Positions 7,570-20,501 of a DNA stretch of 32,605 nt are shown here, in pieces. Both the position numbers and the translations under genes were made by a program. How positions within the stretch are numbered: position 1 is the first letter of the stretch; every line of letters starts with the position of its first letter. Below the pieces are notes generated by a model, which was given only the letters and a program-made list of their open reading frames with translations, ran no database searches and was not told the origin of the DNA. This stretch comes from an uncultured Lachnospiraceae bacterium (GTDB lineage Bacteria > Bacillota > Clostridia > Lachnospirales > Lachnospiraceae): assembly GCA_904395845.1 (NCBI GenBank), contig CAJFOH010000077.1, forward strand, positions 1-32,605. The letters run 5' to 3'.

Positions 7570-10383
7570 TTACTCCATCCAATCTGGTTTATCCAATGGT
7601 TTTGTCCATATGATTTTTATGGCATCTATTTTCATTCCACTTTGAGCAAAATACAAGCGAATATAATTATGAGGTGAGAAAATTACACCTAAATTCTGCT
7701 CTATTTCTATCCACTCTTCATTGGTGCCATTTATAGTAATGGTTCCTAATAATGTTCCATTTAAAAAGATTGATACTGGAATCTGTGCTACCTCTCCTGC
7801 ATCTGCCTTTACTTTCATGCACAACTTATATTCTCCAGGCTTTAAAATTTCAAGACCATATAAAACAGAGTTTCCTTTTTCTGTACATAGTTCTTCTCCT
7901 GACAGAATAATTTCTCCATCCACCTGATGATAAATTAAATCAAAATCAACCTTTTCCTCTTCTTTTATAGATTCATAAGCTTCCTTTTCTTCTTTGCTAA
8001 TTCGTCCTAACTGTCTTTCCATAACAGGAGAATGAAGAAGCATATTTAAAATATTTATTGCACATCTTTGAAGAGCTCCACGGGTTAAGCTACCATTTTC
8101 TAAGTCATCTAGTAAATTTCCCTTAAGCTTCTCTGTATCAGGAACTACCATAAAAACATCATTTTGTGCTTTCACCATAGCTGTGTAATTATATACTGAT
8201 GGCAATCCACCTTCATCATTTATGTCTGCCCACCAGTCTGTCATAACCATTCCATCAAATCCCCATTCTTTTCTTAGGATTGTTGTAACTAAATCATAAT
8301 TTCCAGCAGTCCATACTCCATTTACTGCTCCATAGGTTGTCATAACAGATTTTGCATTTCCTTCTTTTACTGCAATTTCAAATCCCTTTAAATAAATTTC
8401 TCTAAGCGCTCGTTCCGATACAATAGAATTATACTTTCGACGATTATGTTCTTGATTATTTGCTGCAAAATGCTTTATGGTAGAATGAATACCATATTTT
8501 TTCATTCCTCTAAGCTGAGCAGATGCTATTTTTCCTGTTACAAGAGGATCTTCAGAAAAATATTCAAAATTTCTTCCATTCAAAGGATTCCTATGAATAT
8601 TCATTCCCGGTCCTAATAAGGTATCTACTCGATTTTTACGAAGCTCGGCTCCAACCATTTCAAATAAATCCTCTAATAAGGTTTCATTAAAGGTAGAGGC
8701 TAAACAAACACCATTTGGCAAGCTAAATGCCTTTGTCCCACAATCCATACGAATCCCTGATGGACCATCTGCACAACAGCCACATGGAATACCTAATTCC
8801 TTTAACTCTTCTGTTAGCCCTCCAAATGCTGCCGCAGTTCCCGGTGTTACCTTAGGAGAACACATACCTTCCCCCTTAACAATGCAACACAAACCTTGAT
8901 CTGAAATCTGTGCAACAAAGGTATTCAAGTCAATTTTTCCATCATATACATCTGAAAGAAAATATCCCTTATTTCCAGTATATGATATTTCATTTATTTT
9001 ATCGTTCTCTATATGTGATTTCATAGAAGAAATTTTTATTGGAGCATTTTCCAATAAGGCTTCTACACCCCCTTCTTTTTCCTCTAATACATTTGGTCTT
9101 AATCTTGAAAATACCTTTTCTGGTGCAGCTACCTGTGTACATTCTTCTACTACAATTAACTCTTTAATGTCAAATCCACCTACAGATATTGCGTTTCTAA
9201 CATCTGTTCCAATATAAAATTCATAATATCCTGGCTCTAATACATAACAAAATGGATGTCCTGTCTTTCCTTCATCATCATAAGATGCAAGCTGTGAATC
9301 TGTTATAAGAAAATCTATTTGTTCACTTTCTCCCGTACTTAATAGTTTTGTTTTCTTAAATGCAACAAGACTTCTAAGTGGCTTTCCTAATTTGCCTTGA
9401 GGTGCTTTTAAATAAACCTGTACCACTTCCTTACCAGACACCTGACCTGTATTTACTACACTTACCTGTAAATGACTCCTACAACACTTTAAATCCTCTA
9501 ATTCTTCTCTTTTTACCTGAGGTTGCTGCAAATGAAAAGAAGTATATGATAGTCCATAACCAAAAGGATACATTACCTTTTCTTTTTCAAATGTTTCAAA
9601 ATATCGATATCCTACATAAATATCCTCTTCATACTCATTATATTGCTCTCCACCAAAATTTTTAGTAGATGGATAATCATGAATATCATAAGCAATAGTA
9701 TCTGTTAGTTTTCCACAAGGATTGACTCTTCCCATAAGAACATCTACTACACCATTGCCACCTTCCTGTCCTCCTTGCCATACATACATTACAGCGGAAG
9801 GCTTATATTTTTCTACCCATTTCATATCAATAATACTACCAACATTTAAAAGAACCACTGTTTTAGAAAAGGCACTACACACCTTCTCTAGCATATCCTC
9901 TTCAATAGATGTAAGCAAATAGCTTCCCTTTTCTATTCGGATATCTCTATCTTCCCCTGCAGTCCTTCCAATAACCACAATAGCTGTATCTGACTCTTTT
10001 GCTGCCTGACAAACCAATTCATCGGTCAACGGCATTTCCTCTTGACTCCATGGTTCCTGCGCCCAGCCCTTCCCTTGATCAAAGGGATGCTCTTTTATCC
10101 AATCTTGATAAATTTTATCTAGCTCTTGATTCAAATGGAGATTTTCTTTTACTAATGCATCTAAAATCCCAACGGTATATCTTGTATTCACCAAACCTCC
10201 AGATCCTGTACCACTTTTATAATAATTAAACTGGATTCTTCCAAAAACAGAAATTTTCTCTCCTTCTCTCAGTGGAAGGGTATTATTTTCATTTCTAAGA
10301 AGTACCACCCCTTCTGCTGCTGCTTGTCTTGCTAATACAGTATATTTTTCCCAATCCATTATATAACGATTTGTCATCCTCAT
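7570..10383 (-). CDS. glycoside hydrolase family 3 protein with inverted domain order
   Basis: 937-aa ORF; GH3 C-domain and Fn3-like segment at the N-terminus (AAAEGVVLLRNENNTLPL, YPFGYGLSYTSF), then the TIM-barrel domain (GPGMNIHRNPLNGRNFEYFSEDP, KHFAANNQEHNRR, VMTDWWAD), then a CBM6-like tail. Confidence 0.92.
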   Translation of the reverse strand: MRMTNRYIMDWEKYTVLARQAAAEGVVLLRNENNTLPLREGEKISVFGRIQFNYYKSGTGSGGLVNTRYTVGILDALVKENLHLNQELDKIYQDWIKEHPFDQGKGWAQEPWSQEEMPLTDELVCQAAKESDTAIVVIGRTAGEDRDIRIEKGSYLLTSIEEDMLEKVCSAFSKTVVLLNVGSIIDMKWVEKYKPSAVMYVWQGGQEGGNGVVDVLMGRVNPCGKLTDTIAYDIHDYPSTKNFGGEQYNEYEEDIYVGYRYFETFEKEKVMYPFGYGLSYTSFHLQQPQVKREELEDLKCCRSHLQVSVVNTGQVSGKEVVQVYLKAPQGKLGKPLRSLVAFKKTKLLSTGESEQIDFLITDSQLASYDDEGKTGHPFCYVLEPGYYEFYIGTDVRNAISVGGFDIKELIVVEECTQVAAPEKVFSRLRPNVLEEKEGGVEALLENAPIKISSMKSHIENDKINEISYTGNKGYFLSDVYDGKIDLNTFVAQISDQGLCCIVKGEGMCSPKVTPGTAAAFGGLTEELKELGIPCGCCADGPSGIRMDCGTKAFSLPNGVCLASTFNETLLEDLFEMVGAELRKNRVDTLLGPGMNIHRNPLNGRNFEYFSEDPLVTGKIASAQLRGMKKYGIHSTIKHFAANNQEHNRRKYNSIVSERALREIYLKGFEIAVKEGNAKSVMTTYGAVNGVWTAGNYDLVTTILRKEWGFDGMVMTDWWADINDEGGLPSVYNYTAMVKAQNDVFMVVPDTEKLKGNLLDDLENGSLTRGALQRCAINILNMLLHSPVMERQLGRISKEEKEAYESIKEEEKVDFDLIYHQVDGEIILSGEELCTEKGNSVLYGLEILKPGEYKLCMKVKADAGEVAQIPVSIFLNGTLLGTITINGTNEEWIEIEQNLGVIFSPHNYIRLYFAQSGMKIDAIKIIWTKPLDKPDWME

Positions 10384-10581
10384 TCTTCCTTTCCATACAC
10401 TACAGTCATCGCTTCTATTTTCTACGACTTTAGCCTACCATTTATTTCTATGAATTCATTATAATCAATAAAAGTATGTATGAAAAGTAATTATTTTACA
10501 ATTAGGTTTTTATTTTTTATTTAAATTTGGTTTCCTTCCACTTCTTGCCCAATCATTGTCAACGTGCTTTGCAAGGGAATT

Positions 10582-10633
10582 AAAAAAGTGACTGTGGCAT
10601 CTACGATCCCTTAAGCGTTGATTCCACAGCCCC
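10582..10633 (-). terminator. terminator-like hairpin downstream of the TOPRIM-like gene
   Basis: Minus strand ggggctgtggaatcaacg-cttaagggat-cgtagatgccacagtcac then TTTTTT; 18-nt arms, imperfectly complementary. Confidence 0.6.
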
Positions 10634-10737
10634 TTCATTTGTTTATATAACCTAAAATTCCAATAACTTTGCAAAACCCAATAGTTTTATCTAAAATCAA
10701 ATAGTACATAGAATCGTCTTTACTCTTAACTGCCTTA

Positions 10738-11427
10738 TTATTTCACTTTGGGTTCAAAAATCAAATGCATATTAGTATGTCTATTTAAAGAGTTAGTATC
10801 TTTCTCAATAAAATTCCAAGTTTCCTGATAAGTACCAGCTACTGCCACATTTACACCTGATATAAATTCGATAAACTCATCTACTCTTCCATCATATCTA
10901 TCAGCAAACTCATCAGACAATTCCCTTTTTTCATCGTCAGTAAGGGATGTTAACTCATTATACAACACATGTTCTAAATTACAAGAATTATAGTAAATTC
11001 TATAAGGTATTCCTCTTACTTTTCCTTCTTTTCTTAACTTGGATAAGATTAATCGCTTCCGTTGATTACGATCTACAATCCCTTTTACATTTTTAGTTTC
11101 AATAAAACATGTACCATATTGAACCTTTTCTACATTTGCTTCTTTTACATTCTCATCTGGTATAAATACACCATCTGTATCAACAATGTGTATGATTTTT
11201 ATAAAATCACTGCCACAATAGCGATATTTCTTTTTAATCTCATTAATTGTATCACTTATCTTGACTTTTATTTTATCTATTGTAACATAATCTTTTAGTG
11301 TAATATCCCCATGTACAACAACAAACTGTACCTCATGATTGGAAAAGTATTCTTTCATAATTGATCCAAGTGCAGTTTCATCACTTGGACCTTCCACAAT
11401 AAATGCAATAACCTTCTTTTCCTTCAT
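10738..11427 (-). CDS. TOPRIM-like protein partnered with upstream AAA ATPase
   Basis: ORF track gives 10738..11460, but MKEKKVIAFIVEGPSDETAL starting at 11427 is a more natural N-terminus and sits 1 nt after the ATPase stop. FIVEG...E and IIHIVDTDG (DxD) fit a TOPRIM/OLD-like nuclease core. Confidence 0.7.
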   Translation of the reverse strand: MKEKKVIAFIVEGPSDETALGSIMKEYFSNHEVQFVVVHGDITLKDYVTIDKIKVKISDTINEIKKKYRYCGSDFIKIIHIVDTDGVFIPDENVKEANVEKVQYGTCFIETKNVKGIVDRNQRKRLILSKLRKEGKVRGIPYRIYYNSCNLEHVLYNELTSLTDDEKRELSDEFADRYDGRVDEFIEFISGVNVAVAGTYQETWNFIEKDTNSLNRHTNMHLIFEPKVK

Positions 11428-11428
11428 T

Positions 11429-12811
11429 TTATATTCTTCGACCTGCCTTTCTAAATGCACGTGCCATTTTTAAACTATCTGTTGCTTCATAAATCACCTC
11501 ATCTTGACCTCCAAGGGTAATTCCTCTAAGATACGTATCCCTAAGATTATTGGTTGCCTTTACATGCTTCATTCTTATATATCTTCTATTAGGATTTGCT
11601 GTAGAAAACATAATGCTATCTTTATCTAACATTTCTAATGCTCGAAGATTATGAGAAGTAAAAATCAACTGACCTTTTGCACTCTTATGAAAAATATCAA
11701 GTAACTCCCCTAACATATACTCAAAAATTCCTGCATCTAACTCATCAATAGCTAAACATATGGATGGGTTACCAAAGGCTTGAATTAAAATATTTAGTAT
11801 GGAAATAATTTTTATAATCCCCTCCGACTCCATTCGAATTGGAATTGGTGGCATATTTCCTCGAATAGAAACAAGTTCTACTCTATAACCATTCTCTCCA
11901 GAGTCTAGTAGCTGCTGTCCATAATTTCGGACCTCTATCTTCATTTCTGGAATAATAGTACATAATACAATATTAATATGTTCTACAATAATCTGAAGTA
12001 AATCTTTTTCTTCTTCTTTCAAAACAACTGGCTCTGTTAATGAAACAGTCAAATCTCCTCTCATTCCAATTTGATTATGTTCTATTTTAAAAGCCATAGG
12101 AAGTACGAAATTGGCAGAAATCACTCCAGAATGCGTATTGCGTATTACAAATAAATTTTTTAAAGCAAAATGAAATAATGCCTCTATTACTTGAGAATAA
12201 TCTTTAAAATTATTGTCATAATTGCGAAGAAAAATTTCTCTACTACTTTCTCCAAAGATATAAGAACAATTACTTTTTTCTGCCATTCTTTTTGCTACGA
12301 TTAAATCGGTTCTATTCTCTTGATTTCCTTCAATGACTTCCTCAAGCCTTTTTTTAGGCATAAATATACGTTCCTTTTCCTTACGGTTATAGTCCATAAA
12401 TACTGTTTTATTACTTCTTGAAGCACCTGTATTAATAGCACAACTTAAAGTTTCCTGAATAATCTCTACACCCTTATTATTCTTTTGCAAATCAATCCTA
12501 TAAGTCACTTCATATATATTGTTATCTTCAAAAATATTAAAGTCTGCAACAATCCTTGCTTGATTATCATTTACATCAATATAATCCGCCATTTCCTCAT
12601 TAAGTGTACTTCCTATCATAATTTTCTGTAAAAAGTATAACGTATCAATTACTGCCGTTTTTCCTGAACCATTTTGCCCATATACACCAAGTATTTCTGC
12701 ATTGTTATATGACATATTTTTTTTATAGGTATTTGGCATAATAATTTTTCCATTTTTAACATTTTTTATATTTGAAAGTTCCAGTGAAGCTAATCTTACA
12801 ATACCATCCAT
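11429..12811 (-). CDS. AAA family ATPase (AAA_15/AAA_21, ABC/SMC-like)
   Basis: 460-aa ORF; Walker A GVYGQNGSGKTAVIDTLYF, Walker B SICLAIDELDAGIFEYML, switch-like IFTSHNLRALEML. Confidence 0.92.
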   Translation of the reverse strand: MDGIVRLASLELSNIKNVKNGKIIMPNTYKKNMSYNNAEILGVYGQNGSGKTAVIDTLYFLQKIMIGSTLNEEMADYIDVNDNQARIVADFNIFEDNNIYEVTYRIDLQKNNKGVEIIQETLSCAINTGASRSNKTVFMDYNRKEKERIFMPKKRLEEVIEGNQENRTDLIVAKRMAEKSNCSYIFGESSREIFLRNYDNNFKDYSQVIEALFHFALKNLFVIRNTHSGVISANFVLPMAFKIEHNQIGMRGDLTVSLTEPVVLKEEEKDLLQIIVEHINIVLCTIIPEMKIEVRNYGQQLLDSGENGYRVELVSIRGNMPPIPIRMESEGIIKIISILNILIQAFGNPSICLAIDELDAGIFEYMLGELLDIFHKSAKGQLIFTSHNLRALEMLDKDSIMFSTANPNRRYIRMKHVKATNNLRDTYLRGITLGGQDEVIYEATDSLKMARAFRKAGRRI

Positions 12812-13091
12812 AATATATCCTCCATTTTATTTATATTAACATAATTAATTTTTTAATTCAATATTTTCATTTCTATATTTTTTATTTCATTTTTCAAAAA
12901 ACAATTTTAATAAACCCTTATGAAATACAAATATTTATCTGTATTTATTCCCTTTCTTTTTTAAGAATATACATTTTTACTACTATATTGATTAAACATA
13001 CTCTTTATCCCATTTACTTATCCTATACAAAAAAAGAGACAAAACCATCTCTGATTTCATCTCTTTTCTCTTTAAAACAGCTTGTTTTGTT

Positions 13092-15695
13092 TTATTCTTC
13101 TTCCTTGCTATCTTCTTCTGCTCGTTCTAATAGAGTATCTATCTGGCTAGATTGTATTGTCTCAGATTGTGAAGTAGTGTTTACTACCTCTGCTGCCTGC
13201 ATGTTTTCTTCTCCGTCTTCCACAGATTCTTCCTCTGCATCTTCCTCTTCTTCACTTTCTCTTACCTTTGCAATACTAGCAACACGAACATTACTACTAG
13301 CATCAATGTTCATTAATTTTACTCCAGAAGTATTTCTTCCAAGTAGGGAAATATCAGAAACTTTAATTCTTATAATAATTCCTTCTGTTGTAATCATCAT
13401 AATTTCTTGGTTGTCTTCTACTGCTTTAACACCAACAATATTTCCTGTCTTTTCATTAATCTTATAACATCTTACCCCTTTGCCGCCACGATTCTGACGA
13501 GTAAATTCGCTTACCAATGTACGCTTACCATAACCATTTTCAGAAGCAATTAATAAGCTTTCTCCTTGGCTATCCATTTGCATTCCAACTACTTCATCTT
13601 CATCATCAAGGTTCATTCCACGAACCCCCATAGATGCTCTACCAGTTGTTCTAACATCTGTTTCGTTAAAGCGAATACATTGACCTAATTTACTTACAAG
13701 TAAAATGTCTTTTGTATTATCAGTTGCCTTTACTTCAATTAACTCATCGTCTTCACGAAGAATAATCCCTTGAATACCAGTTTTACGAATATTTGCATAT
13801 TCATTTAATGAGGTTTTCTTTACCATACCTTTCTTTGTTGCCATAAATAAGTATTCGCCCTCATTAAACTGTTCTTTCGTAATAATTGCAGTTACTTTTT
13901 CTTCTGGAAGTAGCTGAATTAAATTTACAATGGCAGTTCCTCTAGCAGTTCTACTAGACTCTGGAATTTCATACGTTTTTAAACGATACACTCGTCCAAG
14001 GTTTGTAAAGAACATAATATAGTGGTGTGTCGTAGTCATAAGCAAATCTTCAATGTAATCTTCATCAATGGTTTGCATTCCCTTAATACCCTTACCACCA
14101 CGATTTTGTGCCTTAAAGTTGTCAACGGACATACGCTTAATGTATCCTAACTTTGTCATAGCAATTACAGTATTTTCTCGTTCAATTAAGTCTTCGTCTG
14201 TGAAATCTTCCTCACTAAATCCAATGGAAGTTCTTCTTTCATCGCCATATTTATCTCGAATTACTAAAATTTCTTCACGAATTACACCTAATAACTTCTT
14301 TTCATCTGCTAAAATAGCCTTTAATTCTGCTATTCTTGCTTGAAGTTCTGCGTATTCCCCTTCTAGCTTTTCTCTTTCTAAGCCTGTAAGCGCTCTAAGA
14401 CGCATATCTACAATGGCTTGAGATTGGGCTTCTGATAAGCCAAAGCGTTCCATTAATTTTGCTTTTGCAGTGGCAACATTGTTAGAACCACGAATAATAG
14501 AAATTACTTCATCAATATGGTCAAGAGCAACTAATAACCCTTCTAAAATATGAGCTCTTTCCTCTGCTTTATTTAAATCATACTGAGTTCTTCTTGTAAC
14601 TACATCTTCTTGATGCTTTAAGTAGTGCTTAAGCATATCCAAAAGATTTAATACCTTAGGCTCATTATTCACAAGTGCCAACATAATAACACCAAAAGTG
14701 TCTTGAAGTTGTGTATGCTTCATTAACTGATTTAAAATTACATTTGGATTTACATCTCGTCTAAGTTCAATACATACTCTTGTACCTTCACGATTGGATT
14801 CATCTCTTAAATCTGTAATTCCATCCACACGTTTATCTTTTACAAGTTCTGCAATCTTTTCAATTAAACGTGCTTTATTTACCATATATGGAAGCTCTGT
14901 TACTACAATACGATTCTTTCCATTTGCCATTGGCTCAATATTTGTAACAGCACGCACTTTAATTTTTCCACGACCAGTACGATATGCCTCACTAATTCCT
15001 TTTCGACCTAAAATGGTTGCACCAGTTGGAAAATCTGGACCTTTTACAATTTCCATTACTTCTTCAATGTCTGTATCTTTATCACCAATACGATTGTCAA
15101 TAATTTTCACAACTGCACTTATTGTCTCTGTTAGATTATGAGGTGGAATATTGGTTGCCATACCTACGGCAATCCCAGTTGTTCCGTTAACTAAAAGGTT
15201 TGGAAAACGAGCTGGTAATACTACTGGCTCTTTTTCTGTTTCATCAAAGTTTGGAGCAAAATCTACAGTATTTTTATTGATATCTGCTAACATTTCCATA
15301 GAGATTTTACTTAAACGTGCTTCTGTATAACGCATAGCAGCAGCTCCATCTCCATCAACAGAACCAAAGTTTCCATGTCCATCAACCAGTGGATATCTTG
15401 TAGACCAATCTTGTGCCAAATTTACCAATGCACCATAAATAGAACTATCACCATGAGGGTGATATTTACCCATGGTATCCCCAACGATACGGGCACACTT
15501 TCTATGTGGCTTGTCTGGTCCATTATTTAATTCAATCATGGAATATAATACACGTCGTTGCACTGGTTTTAGACCATCTCTTACATCTGGCAATGCACGA
15601 GAAGCGATAACACTCATTGCATAATTAATGTATGATGTTTCCATGGTTTTTTGTAAGTCTACTTCGTGTACTTGATCAAATACGTTTTCTTCCAT
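13092..15695 (-). CDS. gyrA: DNA gyrase subunit A
   Basis: 867-aa [50 protein letters not shown], GyrA-box-like QNRGGKGVR; acidic C-terminal tail. Confidence 0.98.
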   Translation of the reverse strand: MEENVFDQVHEVDLQKTMETSYINYAMSVIASRALPDVRDGLKPVQRRVLYSMIELNNGPDKPHRKCARIVGDTMGKYHPHGDSSIYGALVNLAQDWSTRYPLVDGHGNFGSVDGDGAAAMRYTEARLSKISMEMLADINKNTVDFAPNFDETEKEPVVLPARFPNLLVNGTTGIAVGMATNIPPHNLTETISAVVKIIDNRIGDKDTDIEEVMEIVKGPDFPTGATILGRKGISEAYRTGRGKIKVRAVTNIEPMANGKNRIVVTELPYMVNKARLIEKIAELVKDKRVDGITDLRDESNREGTRVCIELRRDVNPNVILNQLMKHTQLQDTFGVIMLALVNNEPKVLNLLDMLKHYLKHQEDVVTRRTQYDLNKAEERAHILEGLLVALDHIDEVISIIRGSNNVATAKAKLMERFGLSEAQSQAIVDMRLRALTGLEREKLEGEYAELQARIAELKAILADEKKLLGVIREEILVIRDKYGDERRTSIGFSEEDFTDEDLIERENTVIAMTKLGYIKRMSVDNFKAQNRGGKGIKGMQTIDEDYIEDLLMTTTHHYIMFFTNLGRVYRLKTYEIPESSRTARGTAIVNLIQLLPEEKVTAIITKEQFNEGEYLFMATKKGMVKKTSLNEYANIRKTGIQGIILREDDELIEVKATDNTKDILLVSKLGQCIRFNETDVRTTGRASMGVRGMNLDDEDEVVGMQMDSQGESLLIASENGYGKRTLVSEFTRQNRGGKGVRCYKINEKTGNIVGVKAVEDNQEIMMITTEGIIIRIKVSDISLLGRNTSGVKLMNIDASSNVRVASIAKVRESEEEEDAEEESVEDGEENMQAAEVVNTTSQSETIQSSQIDTLLERAEEDSKEEE

Positions 15696-15847
15696 GTTTT
15701 GCTTCCTCCATCTTCCTTTTTTCCATACATAAACCTGTATGCTTGCTTAGAAACTGATAAAGATTTTTATAAAAAAACATCATATTCTTTTGCAAGCATA
15801 ACAGGTATTATCATGCTGTCTTTATTATAACAAAGATTTCTAATCTC

Positions 15848-17788
<1,941 letters not shown>

Positions 17789-17881
17789 CTATTACATGAG
17801 TAATTACATACCAAATTACTTATGCAACTTGTTGTACCAAATTGTTCTTGGCTTCATTTATCCTTTGTTTTCATTTCATCA

Positions 17882-18973
17882 CTAATTTTGTTTTGATACC
17901 GTTCCTTGTTCCACATGAAAAATTTTATCCATATGAAATCTATGATGAATAAAATCATCAACTCCTGTACAAGTTATTATTGTTTGAATTCCATCAATGC
18001 AATTTAATAACTGGTTTTGTCTGTTAAAATCCAATTCACTTAATACGTCATCAAGCAAAAGAATAGGGGAGTCTTTTATTACATTTGTTACAAGTTCTAT
18101 TTCAGCCATCTTAAGCGACAAGGCAGCCGTTCGTTGTTGCCCCTGAGAACCATATTTACGAATATCAATGGAATTAATTGTTAACATTATATCATCTCTA
18201 TGTGGTCCAACTAACGTAATTTTTTGTTTTTTATCTCGCTCTCTGCTTTTTTGTAATTGGGCAGCAAACAAATCTTCTTCTACATTTGGTTCATAAATGA
18301 CTTGTAACCTTTCTTTTCCACCTGAAATAATACTATGTTTCCTTTGAACGATTTCATTTAATTGTTCAAGAAAATTTTTTCTTAACTGTACTATTTTACA
18401 CCCATATTGAATTAATTGCAAATCATAAATATCAAGTATATCTTCGTAGTCACTTTTATTTATTAATTCCTTTAATAATTGATTTCTCTGTGCCAATACT
18501 TTGTTATAATGAATCAAATGATGTACATATAGTTTATCCAATTGGCACAATTCTAAATCAATAAATTTTCTACGCTCTGATGGACCATTTTTTATTAATT
18601 GCAAATCTTCTGGTGAAAATACAACTACATTCATAAGTCCAAATAACTCACTAGTACGCCTAATAGGAATTCCATTAACAGCAATCCCTTTGCTTTTATT
18701 TGTTTTTAAATGAATATCCACTCGGTCTGTAGCATATTTCTTTTCAATATAAGCTTTGATATGAGCTTCTGTTGAATCAAATGCAATTAACTCTTTATCT
18801 TTGCTTCCTCTATGTGATTTTCCCGTTCCACATACATAAATAGCCTCTAAAATATTGGTTTTCCCTTGTGCATTGTCACCATAAAAAATATTAATTCCCT
18901 TATCTAATTCTAAAGAAAGCTCTTTATAATTTCTAAAATGATTTAACTGTATTGATGTTAGATTCATAAGCAC
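17882..18973 (-). CDS. recF: DNA replication/repair protein RecF
   Basis: 363-aa ORF; LNHFRNY, GDNAQGKTNILEAIY, GPHRDD, GSQGQQRTAALSLKMAE, LLLDDVLSELD. Confidence 0.98.
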   Translation of the reverse strand: MLMNLTSIQLNHFRNYKELSLELDKGINIFYGDNAQGKTNILEAIYVCGTGKSHRGSKDKELIAFDSTEAHIKAYIEKKYATDRVDIHLKTNKSKGIAVNGIPIRRTSELFGLMNVVVFSPEDLQLIKNGPSERRKFIDLELCQLDKLYVHHLIHYNKVLAQRNQLLKELINKSDYEDILDIYDLQLIQYGCKIVQLRKNFLEQLNEIVQRKHSIISGGKERLQVIYEPNVEEDLFAAQLQKSRERDKKQKITLVGPHRDDIMLTINSIDIRKYGSQGQQRTAALSLKMAEIELVTNVIKDSPILLLDDVLSELDFNRQNQLLNCIDGIQTIITCTGVDDFIHHRFHMDKIFHVEQGTVSKQN

Positions 18974-18994
18974 CCTACATTCTAAGTTTTTTTC

Positions 18995-19210
18995 CTATGA
19001 TTGCTTTACAATGTAAATAGTTTCTCCATCAAACAATACAACATCTCCATCGTATAGCTTTTTTCCTCTTTGAGTTTCTACTACACCGTTGACCATAACC
19101 TCGCCGTCTTGAATGACCATTTTAGCTTCTACCCCTGATTCTACTAAGTTTGCAGCTTTTAAGGCTTGACCTAATTTAATAAATTCTTCTCTTAATACAA
19201 TGTTTGCCAT
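18995..19210 (-). CDS. yaaA: S4 domain RNA-binding protein YaaA/RlbA
   Basis: 71-aa S4-domain ORF (EEFIKLGQALKAANLVESGVEAKMVIQDGEVMVNG) between dnaN and recF. Confidence 0.9.
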   Translation of the reverse strand: MANIVLREEFIKLGQALKAANLVESGVEAKMVIQDGEVMVNGVVETQRGKKLYDGDVVLFDGETIYIVKQS

Positions 19211-19323
19211 AGCAACCTCCTTATAGGTTTACATAATTATTATATATTGGTTTACATAATTTCGCGAATATGCTTAACATAATTATATGTTGTTGTTTTA
19301 ATTTTTTTAAAAAGAAAAAGAAA

Positions 19324-20433
19324 TTATTCTGTAACTGTAAAGTTTACTGGAAGTATCAAATAAATATAACTTTCATTTTCATCTTTAATAAAACATGGAG
19401 CTTTTGGATTAATCATATAAATTGTAACAATTTCATCATCAATAACACGAAGTGCATCACTAATAAACTTTGGATTAAAACCAATTAAAATGTCTTTTCC
19501 AGTTTTTTCAATTTCAATTTCTTCTTTTAAAGAACCCATGGAAGAGATTAATTTTACTTCCATTTGGTTATCATTAACCCCTACAATAATAGGCTTTTTA
19601 TCACTTTCCTTTACAAGTAATGTAGCACGGTCAATACAATTTAATAGTTCTTTTTTATTAATTTTAATGCTAGTTTCATAATCTCCATTTAACATTTGAT
19701 TAATTTTAAAGTATTCTCCTTCAATTAAACGAGATACTACAACTGTTTGATCAAATTCAAAAATAATATGATTGTTTGTAAAGAATAATGTTACTTCTTT
19801 ATCCACTTCTCCTGATAAAATTTTGCTTACATCATTTAATGTTTTTCCAGGAACAACTACTTTAATTGGTTCATACACATCATTAAGTTCTACTTTACGA
19901 ATAGAAATTCTATGTCCATCTAATGAAACAATTTTTAATTGATTTTCATTAATTTCAATTAATTCTCCTGACATCATTTTGTTACTTTCACTATCAGAAA
20001 TAGAAAAAATTGTCTGACGAACAATTTCTTTTAATGTAAATTGGGATAGTACTACCTTTTTTTCTTTTTCTATATTAGGTAAGTATGCAAAGTCATCTCC
20101 TGATTGACCTGGAATGGAGAATTTTGCTTTTTCACAAATAATAGTAGTAGTAAATTGTTCATCTGTTTCAATAATCACTTCATTATCAGGTAACTTTCGA
20201 ACGATTTCAGAAAAAATCTTAGCATCAAGGGCAATCTTACCTTCCTCTAAAATGTTACCATTAATAATAGTTTCAATACCAAGTTCCATATCATTGGCAG
20301 TCATTTTAATAATACCAGCTTCTGCATTTAATAAGATACAACCTAATATAGGCATTGTAGTTTTAGAAGGAACTGCTTTAGAAACAGTAGTAACGCCTTT
20401 TTGTAAAAATTCTCTTTGACAAATAATCTTCAT
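19324..20433 (-). CDS. dnaN: DNA polymerase III subunit beta
   Basis: 369-aa ORF; MKIICQREFLQKGVTTVSKAVPSKTTMPILGCILL, LDGHRISIRK, conserved position after dnaA. Confidence 0.98.
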   Translation of the reverse strand: MKIICQREFLQKGVTTVSKAVPSKTTMPILGCILLNAEAGIIKMTANDMELGIETIINGNILEEGKIALDAKIFSEIVRKLPDNEVIIETDEQFTTTIICEKAKFSIPGQSGDDFAYLPNIEKEKKVVLSQFTLKEIVRQTIFSISDSESNKMMSGELIEINENQLKIVSLDGHRISIRKVELNDVYEPIKVVVPGKTLNDVSKILSGEVDKEVTLFFTNNHIIFEFDQTVVVSRLIEGEYFKINQMLNGDYETSIKINKKELLNCIDRATLLVKESDKKPIIVGVNDNQMEVKLISSMGSLKEEIEIEKTGKDILIGFNPKFISDALRVIDDEIVTIYMINPKAPCFIKDENESYIYLILPVNFTVTE

Positions 20434-20501
20434 AATTGTGAATATCTCCTTTCAAGTAAAAAACGTGAATATTTTTCATACATATATATATAGTTAAATT
20501 C

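Noticed and set aside
10549-10677. Small minus-strand ORF MKGLWNQRLRDRRCHSHFFNSLAKHVDNDWARSGRKPNLNKK
   Set aside because: Overlaps the terminator hairpin at 10582-10633 and has no RBS; structure explains the sequence better than coding
13201-13270. Glu/Asp-rich tail of GyrA as a novel feature
   Set aside because: Acidic, variable GyrA C-terminal tails are common; not unusual by itself
12988-13467. 159-aa plus-strand ORF with Ser-rich stretch
   Set aside because: Antisense shadow of the acidic Glu/Asp-rich gyrA C-terminus
17907-17922. parS-like TGTTCCACATGAAAAA at the recF 3' end
   Set aside because: Several mismatches including the core CACGTG, and lies in recF coding sequence; probably chance
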